Assembly (NCBI RefSeq): GCF_964022235.1
Contig: NZ_CAXHZL010000017.1
Location: 7,877 to 71,876, forward strand
Direction: 5' to 3'
DNA length: 64,000 nucleotides
Origin: Limimaricola sp964022235
GTDB taxonomy: Bacteria; Pseudomonadota; Alphaproteobacteria; Rhodobacterales; Rhodobacteraceae
The stretch's first letter is position 1. Every line of letters begins with the position of its first letter. Positions 25,758 through 33,612 of this stretch are shown here, one piece after another. The notes beneath the pieces are model-generated. The model did no database searches and was not told where the DNA came from. It worked only from the letters and a program-made list of their open reading frames with translations. The position numbers were made by a program, and so were the translations under genes.

Positions 25758-25988
25758 ATGTCCATCATGCGCAAGAAGCACTTCGGTCTAACCCTTGGCG
25801 CCGCACTTATCGCGGGAGCTGTAGGCGAGTTCGGCCTCGTCTCTCACGCTGGCGCTGGCACTGGTGCAGCCTCGTCCTCCGGGGCATTCGAAATGGTCGA
25901 AATGCAAATTGAGGGCATGGTCTATGAAGTGCAGGTTAGAAGGGACTCGCCCGTCATAGCGCCATCCCGCACAGCGCATTTCTATTAG
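25758..25988 (+). CDS. Small exported protein
   Basis: A 76-residue protein with GGAGG eight bases upstream of the ATG at 25758. The N-terminus is signal-peptide-like (MSIMRKKHFGLTLGAALIAG and a likely cleavage after SHA). The mature part is only about 40 residues, acidic then basic. It is the first gene of the lower-GC part of the island. Function unknown. Confidence 0.55.
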   Translation: MSIMRKKHFGLTLGAALIAGAVGEFGLVSHAGAGTGAASSSGAFEMVEMQIEGMVYEVQVRRDSPVIAPSRTAHFY

Positions 25989-26251
25989 GCATGGCTAGGT
26001 AGGAGGACGGTTCGAAAGACTAGTCTCCTTTCCTTTGGGGCCGGCGGTGGGAGGCCAGCGCGCGCATCCACAAAACAGGGATTTTAGCCGATCCAATGTA
26101 CTAGCGGACAGTGCGGCTTCGCTAAGTGACGCGGCGTCGCAATGATAGGTTGTAGGCACCACGACGCGATCGCACTAGCGTGAACCCCCGAATCGTCAAC
26201 CGATAATCCGGCAAGGCTCCCGTTGCATTGCCCGTTGTAGTGGACCTGCCC

Positions 26252-27439
26252 ATGGTGACCCGCCTTCTCGGACTGCATGCCATCTCTGACCCCCCCGAGG
26301 GGCATAATTCGGAACGGACCCTTGATGAGACGCTGGCCTACCGCCTGCGGCAGCAGGAGTTGGTTTCAGAGTTCGGGCTATTCAGCCTGCGAGCTCACAC
26401 CTTAGACGACATTCTGCAGGAGGCGACCCGCTTAGCCGCCAGTGGCATGCAGGCCCGGTTTTGCAAGCTGCTCCGCTACCGTCCCGAAGAGCACGACATG
26501 TTGATGGTGGCCGGTATTGGCTGGCGTGCTGGTGAGGTGAATCATGCGACGCTCGGAATCGATATGGAGAGCGCGGCCGGCTATTCCTTTCAGACCGGGC
26601 AGCCTGTTATCTCGAACCACCTGACCTCGGAGAGCCGCTTCCGTACGCCGCGCCTGCTGGCCGACCATGGGGTCAAGCGGGCGCTTAACGTGCCGATCCA
26701 AGACTGCCATAAGCCATTCGGGGTTCTCGAGGTGGATAGCCCGGACGAAGGACGGTTCACGCTTGAGGACACCGCGTTCCTGCAAGGCGTGGCTAACATC
26801 GTCAGTGCGGCGATTGATCGGCACCGGATTGAGGAGGAACTGGACGCTGCGCGCGAGGGGGCGGCGCTTTTGATCGAGGAGCAGCATCACCGGGTGAAAA
26901 ACCTGTTCGCGGTGGTTGGCGCCCTAATCAACCTTTCCAGCCGCGACGCGGAGCGGGAAGGGGGCGATCCGGTCGACTTGATCCGCCAGCGCATCAATGC
27001 GCTGTCCCGCGCCAGCAGTATCAGCATCGGCATGGCCAATTCCGGCAACAACCTGTCCGATCCGGAAGCGCTGACCCGGGAGATACTGGCGCCGTATCTC
27101 GGATCCGTCGACATCGTCGCCCAGGATGTGCAACTGCCGGCCGGCGCCACTACTCCCCTAGGCATCATGCTGCACGAGTTCGCCACGAACGCGGCGAAGT
27201 ATGGCTCGCTGGCTCACGAGGGCGGATACGTTCAGGTCGATTGGTCGAGTCGGGGTTCCGAAATCATCATGCGCTGGCGGGAGGTGGCACCCCTGAAGCC
27301 TGACGCGGACCCGGCGCTAACCGAAGCCGGGTTCGGAAGCCGGCTCATCGCGGCCATGGCGACCCAGTTGGGGGCAGAGGTGCGACGCGAATGGCAGGGG
27401 AGCGGGCTGGTCATCACCGTAACAGTGCCCGACGCTTGA
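26252..27439 (+). CDS. GAF domain HWE/HisKA_2-type sensor histidine kinase
   Basis: A soluble 395-residue kinase. Residues about 25-185 form a GAF domain (GMQARFCKLLRYRPEEHDMLMVAGIGW..GYSFQTGQPVISNHL..GVLEVDSPDEGRF). The phospho-acceptor region EEQHHRVKNLFAVVGALINL and the N-box LHEFATNAAKYGSL belong to the HWE/HisKA_2 class that often acts on general stress or light signalling in Alphaproteobacteria. GFGSRLI stands for the G-box. There is no response regulator nearby. Start: ATG 26252; a TTG at 26228 is possible. Confidence 0.88.
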   Translation: MVTRLLGLHAISDPPEGHNSERTLDETLAYRLRQQELVSEFGLFSLRAHTLDDILQEATRLAASGMQARFCKLLRYRPEEHDMLMVAGIGWRAGEVNHATLGIDMESAAGYSFQTGQPVISNHLTSESRFRTPRLLADHGVKRALNVPIQDCHKPFGVLEVDSPDEGRFTLEDTAFLQGVANIVSAAIDRHRIEEELDAAREGAALLIEEQHHRVKNLFAVVGALINLSSRDAEREGGDPVDLIRQRINALSRASSISIGMANSGNNLSDPEALTREILAPYLGSVDIVAQDVQLPAGATTPLGIMLHEFATNAAKYGSLAHEGGYVQVDWSSRGSEIIMRWREVAPLKPDADPALTEAGFGSRLIAAMATQLGAEVRREWQGSGLVITVTVPDA

Positions 27440-28514
27440 GGGGCGGGGGTCGAAAGTCTGAAGCTCATACAGCGGGACCGGTATCGGTCGTGATTTTCCC
27501 ATCCGTGCGAGATGGAGACAATTTCTTAATTTTAGCACCGTCTGCCATCCACTCTGCCCGAATCTGTCAAAACCTGACATCCAGACCGCCCATCGCGGGG
27601 AGGCATAAAAGGCACAAATCGGTTAGCCTGTGGTGTCTCCTTTCAACGGAGTTTCATCTCGATCAACGCTGTCACTGGCAGCCATTAGGCGTACTGACAG
27701 TAGCTTACTCATGACGGGCCTGCGCATTCTTTCTTACATCTTCTTTGTCGCTGGCATGGGGGCTGTGGTGCTGATTGGATTCAATTCTTCGGGCCTAAAT
27801 TTGTAGGATGGAACGGCGGCGGGTCATGTTAAGCCTAAGACCAACCTCGCTCCGAGGCCTCCGTGGGAGCAAGTACAACCCTGCACCGCGGACCGCTCCT
27901 TCTCGGATCAGGGGCATTGAGACCGCCCGAGACGTTGGGCATGGTCAAGGGTTCTTCCGTAGTAGGAGACATGTTTCCTTGAGGTGAACAGTGTTCCTTA
28001 CGACTAAATTTCCTGCTTTTCAGCCCCGACTACATAGGTAAGCGTCCGTTTCCCGCCCGAACGGCCTGCCGTTTCCTGATCTGCAAATGAGGAAAGCCCT
28101 GACCGAAGTCGGGGCATCGTGGCCGTTTAAACCCTCTTTGTCCGCCCAGCGCAGCCGAGGCTGTCGCATTGGCTAACACCCTAAGATTAACCAAAGTTCG
28201 GCTTCAGCCCTCGGCATCTTTGATGCTTCATGGCGGCTCCCGGCCTGACTAAGACCGCGCCGTCGTTAAGAAACTGGACGGCCTGAGTTTCGAGTGCCCC
28301 CTTCATTCTTTCGACCATCATGCGGCGCGCTTGGACAAAGATGCGCCAACACATGCAGTTCAATCGCTTCATCCGCTTCATGATGGCCCGCTGCCTGTGC
28401 GTGGCTTGGGCCGATGCGCACTCTGCCCAGCGCGACCTTACTGCGCCTACCCGGTGTTAGGTAGCAAACGCACCAAGTGCGCACAGGGATGACGGCATGA
28501 TTAAGGCCTTGGCC
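27440..28514. other. Gene-poor island segment (about 1.07 kb)
   Basis: AT-richer DNA after the HWE kinase. Apart from a possible 31-codon frame at 27711 I see only short frames without ribosome binding sites or coherent codon use, and stops in all frames. A 9-bp inverted repeat (GCCCCGACT at 28023, AGTCGGGGC at 28107) is too widely spaced to interpret. It probably contains remnants of decayed genes. Confidence 0.5.
27711..27806 (+). CDS. Possible 31-residue single-helix membrane peptide
   Basis: A short frame with ATG and TAG encoding MTGLRILSYIFFVAGMGAVV and LIGFNSSGLNL, one hydrophobic helix of about 20 residues. There is no clear ribosome binding site. It could be a real small membrane protein or chance. 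Confidence 0.25.
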   Translation: MTGLRILSYIFFVAGMGAVVLIGFNSSGLNL

Positions 28515-29390
28515 CTAGGCCTCGTCTATTGGGCGGGAAATGATGGTGTAAGTTCTCGTATTGCTTCGTCTCATTGCAACCTCCTGTCCGACATCAAGCG
28601 GGCAGTCTGCGAAGAATTTCCCGCTAATGGTGTCGGGTGCCCCGAAAACATCAAGGTACTGAGCCTCAACACTGACGTACAGTCCAGCGATACTACGGTC
28701 AGATTGCACGTATCGGGACGTGACATGCTCAGTGTGCGTGTGAATAGCGCACTCCTTTACGCCCGAACCAACATCACCGATATTGAGAGAACTAACATCG
28801 CTCAGTTTCCCAGCATTCCCTGCCGCCTTGACGCTAACGCTTATGGCGGGAGATTGCCCAGAGTTCTTGACCCTCGTGAAGATCGCGAACTCGTACGTCC
28901 CCTCATCGGTAGGGCCATCGATGAGGCGGACTCGCATCTCATCGATAGCAAGATAGGCCCGAGCTTGCGCTCTCCCGATACCACGCGTGTCTTCAGCCAT
29001 GGTCTGAGTGGCCTTAAGGGTTGCCCAGATGAGGTAGATGGAGCAGATTCCGAGGATTAGGCTGAGCAGGCCGGTAAAGACCATAAGGCGGGTGAACCTG
29101 GACATGGCTTCTTGGGCATCAAGATCGCGCTCGGATCTCTTCTGATCCTCGGTGGATTCAAGTATCTCAAGGATGCAGCCTCTCATCCCGTCAGGGGTAA
29201 GGCTGTCCCGGCACTCCCTATCTACCCGCTGCTTGGCTTGGGCCTGATAGCGGTTGGATGCCTCAACATAGCGCAATCTTTGCTCTAGGGAGGTGCGACT
29301 GAAATCGTGCAGAAATAGTCCCGCTACAGAAGCAATGAGTATGCCTAGGGCTACAAACGCAAGTGGTCCTCTCCAATAGCTGTCAGGCAT
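28515..29390 (-). CDS. Two-helix membrane protein of unknown function
   Basis: A 291-residue protein. Transmembrane helices at about residues 8-27 and 103-128 flank a charged helical loop (SLEQRLRYVEASNRYQAQAKQRVDREC). After a short helix (ATQTMAEDTRGIGRAQARAYLAI) comes a soluble beta-rich C-terminal domain of about 140 residues (RVKNSGQSPAISVSVKA..VEAQYLDVFGAPDTISG). The start lies inside the 3' end of the DUF6471 gene, so the two are coupled. The architecture is common in mobile-element hypothetical proteins; no role is assigned. Confidence 0.75.
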   Translation of the reverse strand: MPDSYWRGPLAFVALGILIASVAGLFLHDFSRTSLEQRLRYVEASNRYQAQAKQRVDRECRDSLTPDGMRGCILEILESTEDQKRSERDLDAQEAMSRFTRLMVFTGLLSLILGICSIYLIWATLKATQTMAEDTRGIGRAQARAYLAIDEMRVRLIDGPTDEGTYEFAIFTRVKNSGQSPAISVSVKAAGNAGKLSDVSSLNIGDVGSGVKECAIHTHTEHVTSRYVQSDRSIAGLYVSVEAQYLDVFGAPDTISGKFFADCPLDVGQEVAMRRSNTRTYTIISRPIDEA

Positions 29391-29503
29391 TGCAACAGGA
29401 ACGCAGCAGAGAACTTGCCCCGTGAGAGCTTGTTCCTGACGTTCACTTCCTTTTCGCTGATTTCGATATCAGCAAGCTTTTCAACTAGCTGAGCATATGT
29501 CAC
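29351..29503 (-). CDS. DUF6471 domain protein (possibly 5'-truncated)
   Basis: A minus-strand frame encodes VTYAQLVEKLADIEISEKEV followed by NVRNKLSRGKFSAAFLLQCLTAIGEDHLRL, which is the DUF6471 pattern. The frame stays open upstream to a TGA near 29613 (..FFDRAGQWVGGLGQKRQRNAGKG) but has no ATG, so either the GTG at 29503 is the start, giving only 50 residues, or the 5' end has been lost. It overlaps the following membrane-protein gene by 40 bases. Function unknown. Confidence 0.55.
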   Translation of the reverse strand: MTYAQLVEKLADIEISEKEVNVRNKLSRGKFSAAFLLQCLTAIGEDHLRL

Positions 29504-29852
29504 GCCCTTCCCAGCATTACGTTGCCTTTTTTGCCCGAGGCCTCCGACCCACTGCCCAGCACGGTCAAAGAATGGCGGGCCGTCGCGACCGAGGTGAACG
29601 GCGGCGCGCTGTCAGGGCTTCGCAGTCGGGGTGGAAGCGGAGCACCTGCTGAGCCTCAGGGCCACGCTCCGAGCCATGCGGAACCAGTCCCTCGCAGGTG
29701 CTGCAGCGCTGCTACGGTTTGCTATGAAGGCCGGGGCCGTCAAGGACCACACCCCGAGGACTGCGACATTATCGGGGCCGTGATGGATCTGATTGAGGCG
29801 GAGACGTGCTCGGCTGCAGGGTGAGAAATGTTGGGATTATTGAGCCGAGAGG

Positions 29853-29877
29853 AGCCCCGCCCAGCGCCGGGCTTTTT
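29853..29877 (+). terminator. Rho-independent terminator-like hairpin in the island
   Basis: AGCCCCGC and GCGCCGGGCT pair with one mismatch around a short loop and are followed by TTTTT. It lies downstream of weak plus-strand frames (29522-29824) that I could not confirm as genes. Confidence 0.5.
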
Positions 29878-30554
29878 GCTATCAAGGGAACGCGGAGGGA
29901 CCGGTTGAGTTAACTCACCTTAACCAGTCCCGCGCCTGCATCCGTTCCCCAATGCGGCCCTGCGCGTGCGCTTTGCGAGTGGGACCGAGGCATTGCACGC
30001 CTCGGTCTTTCACCATCCCCTTCATATAAGGACCGTTAGGTCTGACGTCATGCGGCGCGGTGGCGCAGCGGCACGAAGGCGACATAGTTTGCAAGCGTAA
30101 TGAGGGGGCAACGTCGGCACTGAAATAGTTGGCAGGACAACGGTTACCTCGGTGGGTACTCAGCCTCATAAAATTGCCACATTCTCGCCATACTTGCCCC
30201 CATGCTGGCGGCGACGCTGGCAGAGCGTCGGGGGAAATAAGAGAGCAACTACGCGACGATCTTGCGGCACCCTCACCGTGTCGCCAAGCTCCACGCCCCG
30301 GCGCCCCCATCCTCAGACCATTAGGTCTCACGGGCACTTGTCAGGCAGGGTCCGGACCCAGCTTTCGGCTCAGACCTATTTTTGAGTGGGCTAGGGGCAG
30401 ATGTTGGGTGCCTACTACTCGAAAAAACTCCGCCATCACATCCAAATAGCTCCAGCACGTTCCGGGGTATTCCCTATTCGAAAGTGGGAAAAAACGTGGG
30501 ACTGGACGCAAAGCATCAGCCGCAAGCGGCTGATTTACTTTGAGTATTTGAGAT
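29878..30554. other. Gene-free right end of the island
   Basis: About 680 bases up to attR without a supportable gene. It contains a perfect 12-bp palindrome TGAGTTAACTCA (29906-29917) inside a longer imperfect hairpin (GGACCGGTT..AACCAGTCC, 29901-29931), a hairpin at 30515-30534 and a possible integrase arm site near 30457. Such gene-free ends next to att sites are usual for integrated elements. Confidence 0.5.
30515..30534. repeat. Perfect 9-bp hairpin near attR
   Basis: ATCAGCCGC and GCGGCTGAT are separated by AA. It lies 20 bases inside attR. It could be an integrase/excisionase site or a replacement terminator for the tRNA transcript; it lacks a clear T-run on the minus strand. Confidence 0.45.
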
Positions 30555-30572
30555 GAAGTGGCGGACTGGGGA
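30555..30572. repeat. Right attachment site (attR), 18-bp direct repeat
   Basis: Identical to 19214-19231. It covers the last 14 bases of the tRNA-Arg gene (including CCA) and four bases beyond it. Confidence 0.88.
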
Positions 30573-30635
30573 GGATTCGAACCCCCGACCCCTTGATTCG
30601 TAGTCAAGTACTCTATCCAACTGAGCTACCAGTCC
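30559..30635 (-). tRNA. tRNA-Arg (anticodon ACG)
   Basis: A 77-base cloverleaf on the minus strand: acceptor GGACTGG/CCAGTCC, D-arm GCTCAGTTGGATAGAGT, anticodon arm CTTGA-CTACGAA-TCAAG with anticodon ACG, T-arm GGGGG-TTCGAAT-CCTCC, discriminator G and an encoded CCA. Its 3' end is the attachment site of the island. The gene remains intact because the element carries the matching sequence. Confidence 0.95.
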
Positions 30636-30709
30636 GCTGTAGAGTGAGGCCGATCTACCGTCCGGTGCCGGGACATGCAAGGGCCGTTTTTCGGAAACTT
30701 CCGGATTTC

Positions 30710-30752
30710 GCATGCGATCTCGCCTGCCGTGGCGGCAGGCGAGATCGCATGC
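30710..30752. repeat. 43-base perfect hairpin (20-bp stem, 3-base loop)
   Basis: GCATGCGATCTCGCCTGCCG, TGG, then the exact reverse complement. It sits ten bases after the stop of the histidine-kinase gene (minus strand), between that gene and the tRNA. There is no U-tract after it on either strand, so it is not a classic Rho-independent terminator. Confidence 0.85.
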
Positions 30753-30761
30753 CCGAGGGTA

Positions 30762-32159
30762 TCAGGCGGCAGTGATAGGCCGGGGGGCGCTGCGTGGCAG
30801 GCAGATCGCGAACTCCGTGCCGGTCTCGTCCGATCGGGTCAGCTCAAGCCGACCGCCATGGCCGCGCACCAGCTCGGCGGCGATGGCAAGGCCCAGACCC
30901 GAGCCCCCCTTGGCCACACCGCCGCGAAACGCGCGAAACAGGTGTTCGCGCGCCCGTGGCGGCAGGCCGGGACCGGTGTCCGTCACGAAGATCCACCATG
31001 CGTCATCCTCTTCGCGGGCCGACAAGGTGACACGCCCCGGCTTACCAGTCGCCGCGATCGCCTGCCGCGCGTTGCGCAGGAGGTTCGACAGAACCCTGAA
31101 GAGCTGTTCGGAATCGGCGCGCAGCACAAATCCCGCGGGAATCTTCTCCACGAGGTCGATTTCGCCCTCCCCTGTCGCCAGCCGCTCGTTCTCGATCGCC
31201 TCGGCCACGAGAGGCGCCAGCTCGAACCGAGCGAGCTGCGGCGGCGGCTCTTCGGCGCGACCAAAGGCCAGTGTCGATTCGCACAGGTTCACCGCGCGGG
31301 TGATCGAGCCCACGAGCTTGGGTGCCATGCGCTTGACCAGCGGGTCTTCGGAGCCCTCCAGCCGGTCGGCGAAGAGCTGGGCTGCCGTGAGGATGTTGCG
31401 CAGATCATGGCTGACCTTGGCGACCGCACCGCCAAGCTGGGCTAGACGGTCCTTCTGGCGCAGCGCTGAGGTGAGTTGGGTTTCCATCGCCTGCAGCGCC
31501 GTCTCGGCCTCGCGAAGCTCGCGCAGGCTGGCGCGGGGCGAGATGATGCGGCGCGCATCTTCCGGCGCGTCGGCATAGCTCTGGATTTGCGCCACCACCC
31601 GCTTGATCGGGATCACGAGGAAGGCTTGGACAGCCGCGAAAAGCAGCGCCGCCGTCACCACGGAGATTACCGCTGAAAGAATCAGAATGCGCAGACCGTA
31701 GTCGAGCATCTCGGCGCGCAGCGGCGCCTCATCCATGGTCACCTCGATCAACAGCCCGCCCTGCTGCACCGGATCGCCGATCACGCGAATGATCCGCTCA
31801 TCCGTGTCGAGCAGGGTGCCCAGCGCGTCGCGGATCAGCGTCAACGCCGGCACATCGCGCAAATCGTAGGTCGCATGGATCGGCTCGGGCAGCGGCGACG
31901 ACAGCGCGAGCTGGCGCACCTCGTCGCGACGAAGCACGACGTTGTAGACGCCAGCGTTCTCCAGAAGCTCGGCTTCGAGCTCGGCATCGAGCGTCTCGGT
32001 GGCCAAGAGCACCAGCGAGGCGATCTGCGCCCGTTCGAGCCGCAGTTGCAGATAGTCCTGACGAAACCGTGCCACCGAGGGCACGAAGATCAGCACCTCG
32101 GCCAGCATCACGAAGACCGTGGTCAGGGCAAGAAAGCGTCCTGAGAGGGTATTGAACAT
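30762..32159 (-). CDS. Membrane sensor histidine kinase
   Basis: A 465-residue inner-membrane kinase. Transmembrane helices at about residues 9-28 and 155-185 enclose a periplasmic sensor of about 125 residues; then come a HAMP-like linker, a HisKA segment with VSHDLRNILTAAQLFAD (phosphorylated His), the N-box NLLRNARQAI, and the ATP-lid TDTGPGLPPRAREHLFRAF..GGSGLGLAIA. Start at 32159 is preceded by AAGGGA. No response regulator gene is adjacent. It is the last gene of the TVP38-flavoprotein-kinase operon. Confidence 0.9.
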   Translation of the reverse strand: MFNTLSGRFLALTTVFVMLAEVLIFVPSVARFRQDYLQLRLERAQIASLVLLATETLDAELEAELLENAGVYNVVLRRDEVRQLALSSPLPEPIHATYDLRDVPALTLIRDALGTLLDTDERIIRVIGDPVQQGGLLIEVTMDEAPLRAEMLDYGLRILILSAVISVVTAALLFAAVQAFLVIPIKRVVAQIQSYADAPEDARRIISPRASLRELREAETALQAMETQLTSALRQKDRLAQLGGAVAKVSHDLRNILTAAQLFADRLEGSEDPLVKRMAPKLVGSITRAVNLCESTLAFGRAEEPPPQLARFELAPLVAEAIENERLATGEGEIDLVEKIPAGFVLRADSEQLFRVLSNLLRNARQAIAATGKPGRVTLSAREEDDAWWIFVTDTGPGLPPRAREHLFRAFRGGVAKGGSGLGLAIAAELVRGHGGRLELTRSDETGTEFAICLPRSAPRPITAA

Positions 32160-32193
32160 CTGGTCCCTTTTGCGCCGCCGGGCGGCCGGACCC

Positions 32194-33612
32194 TCAGGGA
32201 ATCCAGCGTTGGACCGCACGGACGGCTGTCTTCACCCATTCGTTATCAAACAGGCTGGCGCTGAAATAGTTGCCTGCCGCGCGCTTATTGATTTCGCCCA
32301 GGCTCGGATAGGGCAGCACCGCGCCCGCGATCTTCGACAGTTTCAGCCCGGAGGATATGGCGATGGCCCAGACGCCGATAAGGTCGTCGGCGTTCGCCCC
32401 GAGAATCGTGGCTCCCACGGGGCGGCCCTTCACAGCCATCAGCTTGAGCATGCCGAGCGTGCGGCCCTCAGCGATGGCGCGATCGTTTTCGTCATACTCC
32501 ATGCGGATCACCTTGAGCGCGTCGCCGTGCTTCTCGCGGGCCTGCGCCTCGGTCAGCCCGACCTGCGCGAGACCGGGATCGGTGTATGTGGCCCACGGGA
32601 TATGCGCGGTTTTGGCTTTGGACGGCAGGCTGAACAGCATGGAGCGGATGATGACACCCGCGTGGTAGCCCGCGACATGGGTGAACATCAGCCCGCCCGC
32701 CGCGTCGCCCACCGCATAGACCCGGCGATTCGTCTCCGAGCGCAGATCCTCGCCCACGGTGATGCCGCGCCGGTCATGTTTCACGTGTGCCACGTCGAGA
32801 CCGAGGCCATCCGTCACCACCTGTCGTCCCACTGCCATGAGCAGGTGAGTGCCTTCGAAGTCGCCCTTTTCAGTCCGCACGGTGATCGCACCCTCGCGGC
32901 CCGAAACGGCGGTGACCTTGGCGTCCTCCTCGATGCGGATGCCCTCGGCGCGCAACCGGGTCAGGAGGTGCCCGGCCAGTTCCGGGTCATCCTTGCCCAG
33001 CGCCTTCGCGCCCTCAATCACCGTGACCTCGCAGCCGAGCCTGCGGTGCGCCTGCGCCATCTCGATGCCGATCGGGCCGCCGCCGATCACTAGCAGGTGG
33101 CGCGGCCGCTCGCGCAGGGCGAAGATCGTCTCATTGGTGAGGTAGGGCGTATTCTCGATGCCGTCGATCGGCGGCACCAGTGGCCGCGAGCCGGTGGCGA
33201 GCACGAAGCGACGCGCCTTGATCGTGGTGTCGCCCGCCTGCATCTCGTCTGGCGAGGTGAAGCGCGCGTGCTCGCGGATCACCGTGATGCCGAACCCCTC
33301 GAACCGCTCCTGCGAATCGACGGGTGCGATGGTGGCGATGGTGCGCGCGACGTGGTCCTTCACGGCAGCGAAATCGATCTCTGGCGTGACCGGCGTGATG
33401 CCCATCTCGGCGCCCTTGGTCATCGCATGCGCTTGCTTGGCCGCCGCGAGCAGCGCCTTGGAGGGCACGCAGCCGCTGTTGAGACAATCGCCGCCCATCT
33501 CGCCCTTTTCGATCAGCACGACGCGCGCGCCCATCTGTGCCGCCCCCGCCGCGACCGAAAGCCCGCCCGAACCGGCGCCGATGATGCAGATGTCGCAGTC
33601 GATATGGCTCAT
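32194..33612 (-). CDS. FAD-dependent pyridine nucleotide-disulfide oxidoreductase (class I)
   Basis: A 472-residue flavoprotein resembling dihydrolipoamide dehydrogenase/mercuric reductase. The FAD fold CIIGAGSGGLSVAAGAAQMGARVVLIE is followed by the redox-active disulfide GGDCLNSGCVPSKAL, the NAD(P) fold VIGGGPIGIEMAQAHRRLG and VYAVGDAAGG. The C-terminal His-containing HPT-type base motif of true lipoamide dehydrogenases is replaced by LPYPSLGEINK. It overlaps the TVP38 gene by four bases, a pairing that suggests a membrane-linked redox role (inference). Confidence 0.9.
   Translation of the reverse strand: MSHIDCDICIIGAGSGGLSVAAGAAQMGARVVLIEKGEMGGDCLNSGCVPSKALLAAAKQAHAMTKGAEMGITPVTPEIDFAAVKDHVARTIATIAPVDSQERFEGFGITVIREHARFTSPDEMQAGDTTIKARRFVLATGSRPLVPPIDGIENTPYLTNETIFALRERPRHLLVIGGGPIGIEMAQAHRRLGCEVTVIEGAKALGKDDPELAGHLLTRLRAEGIRIEEDAKVTAVSGREGAITVRTEKGDFEGTHLLMAVGRQVVTDGLGLDVAHVKHDRRGITVGEDLRSETNRRVYAVGDAAGGLMFTHVAGYHAGVIIRSMLFSLPSKAKTAHIPWATYTDPGLAQVGLTEAQAREKHGDALKVIRMEYDENDRAIAEGRTLGMLKLMAVKGRPVGATILGANADDLIGVWAIAISSGLKLSKIAGAVLPYPSLGEINKRAAGNYFSASLFDNEWVKTAVRAVQRWIP

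Larger units (their letters stand above)
19214..30572. mobile_element. Integrative element (phage-satellite-like island) inserted at tRNA-Arg(ACG)
   Basis: The island is bounded by an 18-bp direct repeat (19214-19231 and 30555-30572) that includes the last 14 bases of tRNA-Arg including its encoded CCA. It carries a tyrosine integrase at the left end, an AlpA-type regulator, a zinc-finger/Toprim primase-like gene, a DUF3631 ATPase, chained small phage-type genes, and a lower-GC cargo segment from about 25.6 kb on. No capsid, portal, terminase, relaxase or type IV secretion gene is present. It therefore resembles a phage satellite or a mobilizable island rather than a full prophage or ICE. Confidence 0.88.

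Noticed and set aside
28023..28115. 9-bp inverted repeat GCCCCGACT / AGTCGGGGC
   Set aside because: A 75-base spacing and short arms make it likely chance in GC-rich DNA.
28187..28484. Two overlapping short minus-strand frames in the gene-poor part of the island
   Set aside because: No ribosome binding site, unusual residue content and no coherent domain; likely remnants or chance.
29522..29824. 100-codon plus-strand frame starting at a TTG, and a 50-codon frame at 29631-29783
   Set aside because: The region 29351-29613 reads better as DUF6471-type protein on the minus strand. The second frame (EHLLSLRATLRAMRNQSLAG) is plausible helix but has no proper start signal.
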